A DNA stretch of 64,000 nt from Xanthobacter sp. YC-JY1 (GTDB lineage Bacteria > Pseudomonadota > Alphaproteobacteria > Rhizobiales > Xanthobacteraceae). The notes below the pieces were generated by a model that saw only the letters and a program-made list of their open reading frames with translations, had not been told where the DNA came from and did no database searches. The first letter of the stretch is position 1. Every line of letters starts with the position of its first letter. This document shows positions 18,192 to 26,439 of this stretch, one piece after another. Location of the stretch: assembly GCF_021730305.1 (NCBI RefSeq), contig NZ_CP032674.1, positions 853,001-917,000 on the forward strand, given 5' to 3'. Position numbers and translations under genes: made by a program.

Positions 18192-19184
18192 TCAGACCTC
18201 CAGCGCCTTGGCCGCCGCGCGGGCCGTGGCCTGCTGGGCGGCGGCGAGCAGCGCCGCCACCGCGCAGGAGGCGAGGCGCGTGGGCGCGGAATCCGCCCGG
18301 CTGGTGAGGATGATGGGCACCCGCGCCCCCACCACGATGCCCGCCGCATCGGCGCCGGCGAGGAAGGACAGGCTCTTCGCCAGCATGTTGCCGGCTTCGA
18401 GGTCCGGCACCACCAGCACGTTGGCCCGCCCGGCCACCGGCGAGGAAATGTGCTTGATGGCTGCCGAGCCGAGGTCGATGGCATTGTCCAGCGCCAGCGG
18501 CCCGTCGACGATGGCGCCGGTGATCTGGCCGCGATCGGCCATCTTGCACAGGGCCGCCGCCTCGATGGTGGAAGGCACGGCGGGGTTCACCGTCTCCATG
18601 GCGGAGAGGATGGCCACCCGCACCTCGGGGAAGGAGAGCGCGTGCGCCAGCTCGATGGCGTTCTGCACGATGTGCGCCTTGTCCTCCAGCGAGGGGGCGA
18701 TGTTGATGGCGGCGTCCGTGATGATGAGCGCGTCGGGATGGCTCGGCACGTCCATGACGAAGCAGTGGCTGATGCGCCGCGCGGTGCGCAGGCCGGTGTC
18801 GCGGGCGACCACCGCGCTCATCAGCTCGTCGGTGTGGAGGCTGCCCTTCATGAGGGCGTCGGCCTCGCCGCAGCGGACCAGCGCCACCGCCTTCTCCGCC
18901 GCCTCATGGCTGTGCGCCGCCGCCACCTGCCGCACCTTGGAAATGTCGAGCTGGCCGGCCGCCGCGGCCGCCGCGATCTTGGCCGGCGGGCCGACGAGGA
19001 TGGGCTCGATCAGCCCGAGGTCGGCCGCCTCCAGCGCGGCACGCAGGGAAACGTCGTCGCAGGGGTGGGCCACCGCCACCTTGAGCCGGGGCAGCGCCTG
19101 CGCCGCGGAGATCAGGCGATCATACTTGGCGTGTCGATTGTGCTGGGTGTCTTGAGCCGCCGCTGCGGCCAAATGAGCGGTCAT
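18192..19184 (-). CDS. pta: Phosphate acetyl/butyryl transferase
   Basis: A 330-residue member of the PTA/PTB family, the short form without the N-terminal regulatory domains of enterobacterial Pta. Motifs include LMKGSLHTDELM, the segment SHCFVMDVPSHPDALIITD and PDLEAGNMLAKSL. It converts an acyl-CoA and phosphate to acyl-phosphate and CoA for AckA. A very Ala-rich N-terminus (TAHLAAAAAQ) suggests the true start could be slightly downstream. It leads the pta-ackA-DUF3141 operon. In Sinorhizobium a comparable pta-ackA operon is known to respond to phosphate starvation; no Pho box was confirmed here. Confidence 0.9.
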   Translation of the reverse strand: MTAHLAAAAAQDTQHNRHAKYDRLISAAQALPRLKVAVAHPCDDVSLRAALEAADLGLIEPILVGPPAKIAAAAAAGQLDISKVRQVAAAHSHEAAEKAVALVRCGEADALMKGSLHTDELMSAVVARDTGLRTARRISHCFVMDVPSHPDALIITDAAINIAPSLEDKAHIVQNAIELAHALSFPEVRVAILSAMETVNPAVPSTIEAAALCKMADRGQITGAIVDGPLALDNAIDLGSAAIKHISSPVAGRANVLVVPDLEAGNMLAKSLSFLAGADAAGIVVGARVPIILTSRADSAPTRLASCAVAALLAAAQQATARAAAKALEV

Positions 19185-19522
19185 GTGCGCTCTCCCTCGT
19201 GCCGCCGCACGGGCCGGCCGGGCGGCTGGGTCTCCTGGCGGATGCTCGCCTCAAGCTGTCGGCCCGCAGCCTCCCGCCTTCCATGATGCAGATCAAGGGG
19301 CGTGTGCTCGCACCTGCGGAATGGTATCCGGATGGTGCAGAAATGGGTGGCGTCGGTGACGCGATGCCGTTCAGCGGTGCCGGGAAAAAATCCGGCCGGG
19401 CGCCTGCGGGGAAGCGGCAGCCCGGCCGGCGCTTCCCGGGAGGTCTCGGTTGAGCGCGTGGCCATGGTCCACGGAAGCCACGGGCGCCGCATCCCCAAAA
19501 TGGAGGAGGCCGCGCGGCAACC
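19185..19522. other. Gene-free intergenic region upstream of pta
   Basis: These 338 bp separate the pta start from the HAD phosphatase stop. It should hold the promoter of the pta-ackA-DUF3141 operon. I see no convincing palindrome, Pho-box repeat or small gene; a short GC-rich partial hairpin around 19380-19405 (CCGGG.. and CCGGCCGGG) flanks an A-run and might terminate something, but this is weak. Confidence 0.4.
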
Positions 19523-20584
19523 TCACGGCTCGAAGGCGAACACCTTCTTCCAGTCGTCCTTCATGGAGATGACGGACCAGCCGCGCGCCTTCGCCTCGTC
19601 ATAGAGCTTCTGCGTGAAGGTGCCGACCTCGGAGTATGGCAGGCCCTGTGCCGGGCCATAGGCGAATTCGCGCTTCCCGTCGTCGTGCAGCACCAGGGCG
19701 GCGAAGCGCAAACCCTTTCCGGCCTTGGTATATTCCAGCATCTGCCGGTCGCCGGTGGAGTTGCCGAAGGCGGCAATGGGGCGCTTGCCGATGACGAGGT
19801 GGATGCCCTCCGGCTTGCCGCCGAACAGGTCCTCGAACAGAACGGCCGGCTCCAGCCGCAGCACCGGGCGACCGGAGGCGTCGTAGCCGAAGCGCACCGC
19901 ATCCGGCGTGCCCACCACCTGCTCGGGCGGGATGCCGTAGAGCTTCTCGGAATAGGCGCGCACGAAATCCTGCCCGCCGCCGGTGACGATATAGGTGCGG
20001 AAGCCGTTGGCGCGCAGCAGTTCCAGCACCTCCCTCATGGGCTGGTAGACGAGATCGGTGTGCGGGCGGTTCAGCACCGGATTGCGAGCGGTGGCCATCC
20101 AGTCCTGCACGGCGGCGCGGAACTCCTCCACCGTGAGGGATTCCAGCGTCAGCATGATGATTTTCATGAAATCGGCGGAGGAGAGCTTGCCCAGTGCTTC
20201 TTCCCTGGCCTTCTCGTCACCGGAAATGGCCGTGCGGAACGGCTCCTCGGTCTTCAAGGCCGGATTCGCCTGGGCCATCGCGCGCACCCGGGCGGCGGCG
20301 AAGGCGACCTCGGTATAGACCGGCTGCTCCACCCAGAGCGTGCCGTCCTGGTCGAAGGTGGCGATGCGGTCGGCGGGGGGCACGAAATCCGGCCCGCCGG
20401 GGGTTGTGGTGGCCTTCACGAAATCGAGGAGGCCGCTCTTGGTCGCCCCCGCATTCCAGGAGGGGAGGGGATCGACCGCCTGAGCATGGGCGGGGAGGGA
20501 CAACCCGACGCAGAGAAGGCCGGCGGCGAGGACAGCGGCGCGAGCGAGCGGCCGCAGGCCGGCGGAAAATCTCAACGACACCAT
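19523..20584 (-). CDS. Exported HAD-superfamily phosphatase
   Basis: A 353-residue HAD hydrolase. An N-terminal signal peptide (hydrophobic stretch VLAAGLLCVGLSL, cleavage after AHA near 34) implies export to the periplasm. HAD motif I is FDQDGTLW with nucleophile Asp78 and Asp80, motif II is in YIVTGGGQD, and motif IV reads GNSTGDRQM. The family hydrolyses phosphomonoesters such as phosphoserine-like substrates. It stands alone between the pta operon and the divergent A2M gene. The physiological substrate is unknown. Confidence 0.85.
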   Translation of the reverse strand: MVSLRFSAGLRPLARAAVLAAGLLCVGLSLPAHAQAVDPLPSWNAGATKSGLLDFVKATTTPGGPDFVPPADRIATFDQDGTLWVEQPVYTEVAFAAARVRAMAQANPALKTEEPFRTAISGDEKAREEALGKLSSADFMKIIMLTLESLTVEEFRAAVQDWMATARNPVLNRPHTDLVYQPMREVLELLRANGFRTYIVTGGGQDFVRAYSEKLYGIPPEQVVGTPDAVRFGYDASGRPVLRLEPAVLFEDLFGGKPEGIHLVIGKRPIAAFGNSTGDRQMLEYTKAGKGLRFAALVLHDDGKREFAYGPAQGLPYSEVGTFTQKLYDEAKARGWSVISMKDDWKKVFAFEP

Positions 20585-20686
20585 GGATCAAGCCCCCTCG
20601 CGCCCTGACGCTGCGCCCCGCATGTTGCCCGATTCTGCGACGCCTGCGCGACGGCTTCAAGCACCGGCCTCTCGTGAAGGGCACCA

Positions 20687-20860
20687 CTCTCGCGTCCCGG
20701 ACACATGCAGCGTCAGCGGAATGTGAGCCGGGACCCAGTGCACGGGTCCGCCGAAGGCGCTTCTTGACCTCGGCGCTCTCGGGCTTTGCCCCGCTGCGCG
20801 GGACCTCTTGCGCTGGACCCCGGATCGGCGCTCCGGCTTTCGCCGTCGCTTGTCCGGGGA
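20687..20860. repeat. Dispersed intergenic repeat, copy 1
   Basis: This stretch matches 55660-55831 over its whole length with scattered substitutions: shared blocks include ATGCAGCG, CCGCCGAAGGCGCTTC, TTTGCCCCGCTGCGCGGGA, GCGCTCCGGCTTT/TGT and CGTCGCTTGTCCGGGG. It lies in the 524-bp gene-free gap 20585-21108 between the HAD and A2M genes. It contains stop codons in sense and has no coding character. The rest of the gap, 20861-21108, should carry the A2M promoter, where I see no clear operator. Confidence 0.85.
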
Positions 20861-21108
20861 ACATCCCCGCACAGCGAATAACTGACGTTCCGCAAACGTC
20901 CCTCTTGGCGAGCGGCCCGGGTTGCGCGTAGATGGCGGTGCGGGGTCGGGCCACGTCGTTCCGGAATGGGCATGACGGGCACCGGTCGGTCATTTCTCGT
21001 GAGGGGGCCGGTCGAACGATCTGCGGGCAGGAGCTGCTCTTTGGAGCTATCCCGCCGCATCGCACGCCTCGCCTCCCGCAACGGTGCTGCGCACCGAGGG
21101 AGCGGTCC

Positions 21109-24100
21109 ATGGACCTTCGCCGTCGTCTCCTCACCATCCGCCACAACCGCGCGCCCTTGCCCACGCGCTTCGGCCTCGCGCTCGCGCTCATGGCCAGCGT
21201 GCTCACGGCCGGCGCGGTCCCCGGCACGCCCGCTTTCGCCCAGCAGGCGCGCCCGCAGGCGCCCGCCGCCCAGCCCGCGCCCATCCAGCCGGCCGCCCCG
21301 CTGCCGCCGCGCGCGGCGAGCCAGAAGACCTTCCAGCGGCAGGATCTCATCGCCGGCGCCCGGCGCTACGAGCGGCTGCTGCGTCGCGAGGCGACCGCCC
21401 CCACCGGCCCCCTGGACAAGGCCCGGCGCGATGCCGCCCAGGCCTTCCAGCGCAATGATGCCCGCGCCGCCGCCGAGCTTTATGCCGGCCTCGCGCTGGT
21501 GCAGGCGCAGGATCCGGGCATCTGGATGCGCCTCGCCCGCTCGCTCGCCGCCATCAAGCCCACCGACGACGAGGACGCCTCCACCTTCATCGACAATGCG
21601 CTGGCCGCCGCCTTCATCGCCTATCGCCGCGCCACGACGCGGGCGGAGGAGGGGGAGGCGCTCTCCTTCATCGGCCACGTCTATGCCGACCGGCGCCTGT
21701 GGCAGCCGGCCATCGACACCATGAAGCTGGCGCTGGAGCTGCGCGACACCCCCGCCGACCGCAGCTTCTACGACAAGCTGAAGGAGGAGCACGGCTTCCG
21801 GCTGGTTGACTATTCGGTGGAATCCGATGCCGCGTCGCCGCGCGCCTGCGTGCAATTCTCCGACGACATCGCGCCGGGCACCGATTTCGCCGCCTTCGTT
21901 CAGGTGGGCGGCATGGACAAGCCGGCCATCACCGGCGAGGCGCGGCAGATCTGCGTGGAAGGCCTCAAGCACGGCTCCCGCTACACCATCGCGGTGCGGC
22001 CGGGCGTGCCCGCGGCCAATGGCGAGAAGCTGAAGAAGGCCACCGAACTCTCCATCTATGTGCGCGACCGCCAGCCCTCGGCCCATTTCTCCGGCCGCAA
22101 CTATGTGCTGCCTCGCACCGGGCAGAAGGGCATTCCTGTCACCTCGGTCAATTCGCGCGAGCTGAAGATCAAGGTGCTGCGCATCGGCGACCGGGGCCTC
22201 GTGCCCACCGCCATCCAGGGCGAGTTCCGCCAGGGCCTCGACGGCTATGTGCGCCAGCGCCTCGCCGAGGGCGCGGGCATAGAGGTGTTCTCCGGCACGC
22301 TGGAGGTGGACGGCGCGCTCAATGCCGATGTGGTCACCGCCATCCCCGTCAACGAGGCGGTGGGCAAGCTTGAGGCCGGCGTCTACGCCATGACCGCCGA
22401 GCCGCGCGAGACCTCGGGCGATGACGATTACGGCAGCCTCGCCACCCAGTGGTTCATCGTCTCCGACCTCGGCATGACCGCGCTCGCCGCGCCGGACGGC
22501 GTGCATGTGCTGGTGCGGTCGCTGGGCAGCGCCGAGTCGGTGGCCGGGGCGGACGTGACGCTGGTCGCCCGCTCCAACGAGGTGCTGGGCACGGCGAAGA
22601 CCGACGCCAACGGCTATGCCCGCTTCGATGCCGGCCTCTCCCGCGGCCCCGCCGGCATGGGGCCGGAGGTGGTGACGGCGCGTGCCGCCAATGGCGACTA
22701 CGCCTTCCTCTCCATGAAGGAGAATGCCTTCGACCTCACGGACCGGGGCGTTTCCGGCCGCGAGGCGCCGGGCGCGCTGGATGCCTTCCTCGCCACCGAG
22801 CGCGGCGTCTACCGCTCCGGCGAGACCGTGCATGTCACCGTCCTGCTGCGCGACGCGGCGGGCAATGCGGCGCCGAACGTGCCGTTGACCGTGCAACTGG
22901 TGCGCCCGGACGGCGTCGCCGACCGCCGCGTGGTGGTGCAGGACCAGGGCGCGGGCGGGCGTACGCTCGATCTTCCCATCCTCAAGGGCGCCATGACCGG
23001 CACCTGGCGGGCCAAGGCGCTCACCGACCTCAAGGCCCCTTCCATCGGCGAGGTGACGTTCCTGGTCGAGGATTATGTGCCCGACCGGGTGGAGTTCGAC
23101 CTCTCCTCGCGGGAACCGCGCCTGCCGCGCGACAAGGCGGTGGAGGTGCTGGTGGACGGCCGCTTCCTGTTCGGTGCCCCCGCCTCCGGCCTCGACGTGG
23201 AGGCGGAAACCGAGCTGCGCGCCGCCGCCAACCGGCCCGGCTTTGCCGGCTATGCCTTCGGCAATGCGCAGGACGAGGTGCTGGCCGAGCGCCAGCCCAC
23301 GGCCGACGCCCCCGTTACCGACGCCCGCGGCCGCGCCACCATCCGCCTGCTGGCGGGCCAGCTGCCCAAGACCGCCCGGCCGCTGGAGATGGAGGCCTTC
23401 GTGCGCCTCGTGGAGGCCGGCGGCCGCGCCGTCCAGCGCACCATCGTGCTCCCGCTCGCGCCGGCCGGCAGCCAGATCGGCGTGAAGCCGCTCTTCGCCG
23501 ATCGCGTCCGCGAGGGCGAGACGGCGAATTTCGACGTGGTGGTGGCCGGCGTGGACGACAAGCTGCTCGCCTCGCCCGGCCTCACCTGGAAGCTCTCGCG
23601 CATCGAGACGCGCTACCAATGGTACCGCGTGAGCGGCTCGTGGGACTATGAGCCTGTGAAGACCGTGACCCGCGTCGGTGAAGGCGTCATCGCCACCACC
23701 GCCGACGGCCCGGCCCGCCTCTCCGTGCCCACCCAATATGGTCGCTACCGCCTCGACCTCACCGGCGACGGCCTGCCGCTCACCTCCGTGACCTTCGAGG
23801 CCGGCTTCGGCGGCGATGGCAATGCCGACACGCCGGACCGCCTGGAACTCACCCTCGACAAGCAGGCCTATGCCGCCGGCGACACGCTGGAAGCCACACT
23901 CACCGCTCGCACGGCCGGCACCGCCACGGTGATGGTGGTGAATGACGGCGTGCGCGCCCAGCAGGTGCTGCAGGTGCAGCCCGGCGCCGCCAAGGTGAGC
24001 TTCAAGGTGGATGGAAATTGGGGGCCGGGGGCCTATGTGGTCGCCTTCCTCCACCGCCCGCTGGACGTTCAGGCGAGCCGCATGCCCGGCCGCGCCATGG

Positions 24101-26439
24101 GCCTCTCCTGGTTCTCGGTGGACAAGGCGGCGCGCACCCTGAAGGTGGAGCTGTCGCCGCCCGCCGAGATGCGCCCCAACACGACGCTCGCCATCCCGGT
24201 GAAGGTGTCGAACCTCCCCGCCGGCGAGAAAGCCTATGTGACGGTGGCGGCGGTGGATGTGGGCATCCTCAACCTCACCGGCTACAAGCCGCCCGCGCCG
24301 GACACCGTGGTGTACGGCCAGCGCCGGCTCGCCGCGGACATCCGCGATTTCTACGGCGCGCTCATCGACGGCATGCAGGGCGCCGCCGGCCGGCTGCGCT
24401 CCGGCGGCGACGGCGGCGAGGGGCTGATGATGGCGAGCCCGCCGCAGGGACCGCCCGTGGCGCTGTTCTCCGGCCTCGTGGAAGTGGGGGCGGACGGCAC
24501 CGCCACCGTCTCCTTCCCAGTGCCCGCCTTCGACGGCACGCTCCGGGTGATGGCCATCGCCTGGAGCCAGAACCGCCTCGGCCATGCTTCGGCCGACGTG
24601 ATTGTGCGCGACAAGGTGGTGATGCTCGCCACGCTTCCGCGCTTCCTCGCCTCCGGCGACCGCTCCAGCGTCAATCTGGACCTGACCAATGTGGAAGGCC
24701 CGGCCGGCGAGTACCGGCTGGAGGTGACCGCCACCGGCGCCGCCGCTGTCACCGGTACCATGCCGCCCGTCACCCTCGCCCAGAAGCAGCGCCAGTCGGT
24801 GCGGCTCGCGCTGGAGGGCCGGGGCGTCGGCCCGGCCACGCTCACGGCGCGGCTGACGGGGCAGGGCATCGACATCACCCGCTCGTTCCAGATGCAGGTG
24901 CGCCCGGCCTATCCGGACATCGAGCGGCGCACGGTGCGCAACCTCGCCCCCGGCGAGAGCATCAGCGTGTCGCGCGATCTCCTCGCCGACCTGCTGCCGG
25001 GCACCGGCAGCGTGGCGGTGAGCGTGTCGCCTTCCAGCGCCATCGACGTGCCGGCGTTGCTTGCGGCCCTCGACCGCTACCCCTATGGCTGCACCGAGCA
25101 GGTGACGAGCCGCGCGCTGCCGCTCCTCTCCTACAACGAGCTGTCCGTGCTGGTGGGTCGCGCGGCCGATCCCGAGGCCGACCAGCGCATCCGCGACGCC
25201 ATCGTCCGGGTGTTCTCGCGGCAGGGGTCGGACGGTTCGTTCGGCCTGTGGTCGGCGGGCGGCAACGACACCTGGCTCGACGCCTATGTGGTGGATTTCC
25301 TCACCCGGGCGAAGGAGAAGGGCTTCGCCGTTCCCGACCAGGCCTTCTCGCTGGCGCTGGACCGGCTGCGCAACGTGGTGAACCTCGCGGGGGCCGACAT
25401 GCGCTCCGCCAGCGAGGGCCTCGCCTATGCCCTCTACGTGCTCGCCCGCAACGGCCGCGCGCCCTTGGGCGACCTGCGCTACATCGCCGACACGCGGCTG
25501 AAGGACCTCGCCTCTCCGCTCGCCCGCGGGCAGGTGGGCGCGGCCCTCGCGCTGCTCGGCGACCGCACCCGCGCGGAACGGGCCTTCAACGTGGCGCTGG
25601 AGGGCATCCCCGCCAGCGCCACCGCGCCGGAGATCGGCCGTTCGGATTTCGGCTCGGTGCTGCGCGACGCCGCCGCCTTGACCGTGCTCGCCCGCGAGGC
25701 GGGGCTGGACAAGGTCGCCGCCGTGGCGCTTGCCCGCGTGGATGCGGCGCGGGTGCGCACGGAACGCACGTCCACGCAGGAGAATGCGTGGATGCTGCTG
25801 GCCGCCCGCACGCTGGCCGCCAGCGCCGCCAACATGACGCTGGAGGTGGATGGCGGCCTCGTGCGCGGCCCGTTCGGCAGCAAGCTCTCGCGCGCCGATC
25901 TGGAGCGCGGGCCGCTCACCCTGCGCAATGCCGGAACCGAGGCGGTGAAGGTGGTGGTGGGCGTCAACGGCGCGCCGGTGGCGCCCGAGCCGCCCATCTC
26001 CAAGGGCTTCTCGCTGGACCGCAAGTATTTCACCCTCGACGGCAAGCCGGCGGACCCCGCCAAGGCGGTGCAGAACCAGCGCTTCGCCGTGGTGCTCACC
26101 TTCTCCGAGGAGAAAAGCGCGCTGGCCGACGTGCTGCTGGTGGACTTCCTGCCGGCCGGCTTCGAGATCGAGAACCCCAACCTCATCAAGGGCGGTGACG
26201 GCGGCTTCACCTGGCTCGACGAGACCAGCGAGGCCGGCCATGTGGAGTTCCGCGACGACCGCTTCGTCGCCTCGGTGACGCGGGAGGAGGGCGATGCGCC
26301 CTTCGTCGTCGCCTACACGGTGCGGGCGGTTTCGCCCGGCCGCTATGCCCACCCGCCGGCCATGGTGGAGGACATGTACCGCCCTGACCGCTTCGCCCGC
26401 ACGGCGGCCGGCAGCATGGAGGTCGCGCCGGCCCGATGA
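21109..26439 (+). CDS. Bacterial alpha-2-macroglobulin family protein
   Basis: A 1776-residue periplasmic A2M with an N-terminal Sec signal (LALALMASVLTAGAV, cleavage after AFA). Repeated macroglobulin beta-domains fill the first 1000 residues. The intact thioester motif C1328-T-E-Q1331 lies in YPYGCTEQ, followed by the alpha-helical thioester domain. Bacterial A2Ms trap proteases that cross a damaged outer membrane. Start ATG 21109 follows GAGGGAGCGG; the frame is open to 20932 but without signal-like sequence. Unlike YfhM-type A2Ms no lipobox Cys is seen, so it may be soluble. Coupled to pbpC by a 4-bp overlap, the classic arrangement. Confidence 0.93.
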   Translation: MDLRRRLLTIRHNRAPLPTRFGLALALMASVLTAGAVPGTPAFAQQARPQAPAAQPAPIQPAAPLPPRAASQKTFQRQDLIAGARRYERLLRREATAPTGPLDKARRDAAQAFQRNDARAAAELYAGLALVQAQDPGIWMRLARSLAAIKPTDDEDASTFIDNALAAAFIAYRRATTRAEEGEALSFIGHVYADRRLWQPAIDTMKLALELRDTPADRSFYDKLKEEHGFRLVDYSVESDAASPRACVQFSDDIAPGTDFAAFVQVGGMDKPAITGEARQICVEGLKHGSRYTIAVRPGVPAANGEKLKKATELSIYVRDRQPSAHFSGRNYVLPRTGQKGIPVTSVNSRELKIKVLRIGDRGLVPTAIQGEFRQGLDGYVRQRLAEGAGIEVFSGTLEVDGALNADVVTAIPVNEAVGKLEAGVYAMTAEPRETSGDDDYGSLATQWFIVSDLGMTALAAPDGVHVLVRSLGSAESVAGADVTLVARSNEVLGTAKTDANGYARFDAGLSRGPAGMGPEVVTARAANGDYAFLSMKENAFDLTDRGVSGREAPGALDAFLATERGVYRSGETVHVTVLLRDAAGNAAPNVPLTVQLVRPDGVADRRVVVQDQGAGGRTLDLPILKGAMTGTWRAKALTDLKAPSIGEVTFLVEDYVPDRVEFDLSSREPRLPRDKAVEVLVDGRFLFGAPASGLDVEAETELRAAANRPGFAGYAFGNAQDEVLAERQPTADAPVTDARGRATIRLLAGQLPKTARPLEMEAFVRLVEAGGRAVQRTIVLPLAPAGSQIGVKPLFADRVREGETANFDVVVAGVDDKLLASPGLTWKLSRIETRYQWYRVSGSWDYEPVKTVTRVGEGVIATTADGPARLSVPTQYGRYRLDLTGDGLPLTSVTFEAGFGGDGNADTPDRLELTLDKQAYAAGDTLEATLTARTAGTATVMVVNDGVRAQQVLQVQPGAAKVSFKVDGNWGPGAYVVAFLHRPLDVQASRMPGRAMGLSWFSVDKAARTLKVELSPPAEMRPNTTLAIPVKVSNLPAGEKAYVTVAAVDVGILNLTGYKPPAPDTVVYGQRRLAADIRDFYGALIDGMQGAAGRLRSGGDGGEGLMMASPPQGPPVALFSGLVEVGADGTATVSFPVPAFDGTLRVMAIAWSQNRLGHASADVIVRDKVVMLATLPRFLASGDRSSVNLDLTNVEGPAGEYRLEVTATGAAAVTGTMPPVTLAQKQRQSVRLALEGRGVGPATLTARLTGQGIDITRSFQMQVRPAYPDIERRTVRNLAPGESISVSRDLLADLLPGTGSVAVSVSPSSAIDVPALLAALDRYPYGCTEQVTSRALPLLSYNELSVLVGRAADPEADQRIRDAIVRVFSRQGSDGSFGLWSAGGNDTWLDAYVVDFLTRAKEKGFAVPDQAFSLALDRLRNVVNLAGADMRSASEGLAYALYVLARNGRAPLGDLRYIADTRLKDLASPLARGQVGAALALLGDRTRAERAFNVALEGIPASATAPEIGRSDFGSVLRDAAALTVLAREAGLDKVAAVALARVDAARVRTERTSTQENAWMLLAARTLAASAANMTLEVDGGLVRGPFGSKLSRADLERGPLTLRNAGTEAVKVVVGVNGAPVAPEPPISKGFSLDRKYFTLDGKPADPAKAVQNQRFAVVLTFSEEKSALADVLLVDFLPAGFEIENPNLIKGGDGGFTWLDETSEAGHVEFRDDRFVASVTREEGDAPFVVAYTVRAVSPGRYAHPPAMVEDMYRPDRFARTAAGSMEVAPAR

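Noticed and set aside
20713-26352. Antisense open frame of 1879 codons opposite the A2M gene
   Set aside because: Caused by high GC at third positions of the real gene. It is composed of His/Gly/Arg-rich low-complexity sequence with no domain.
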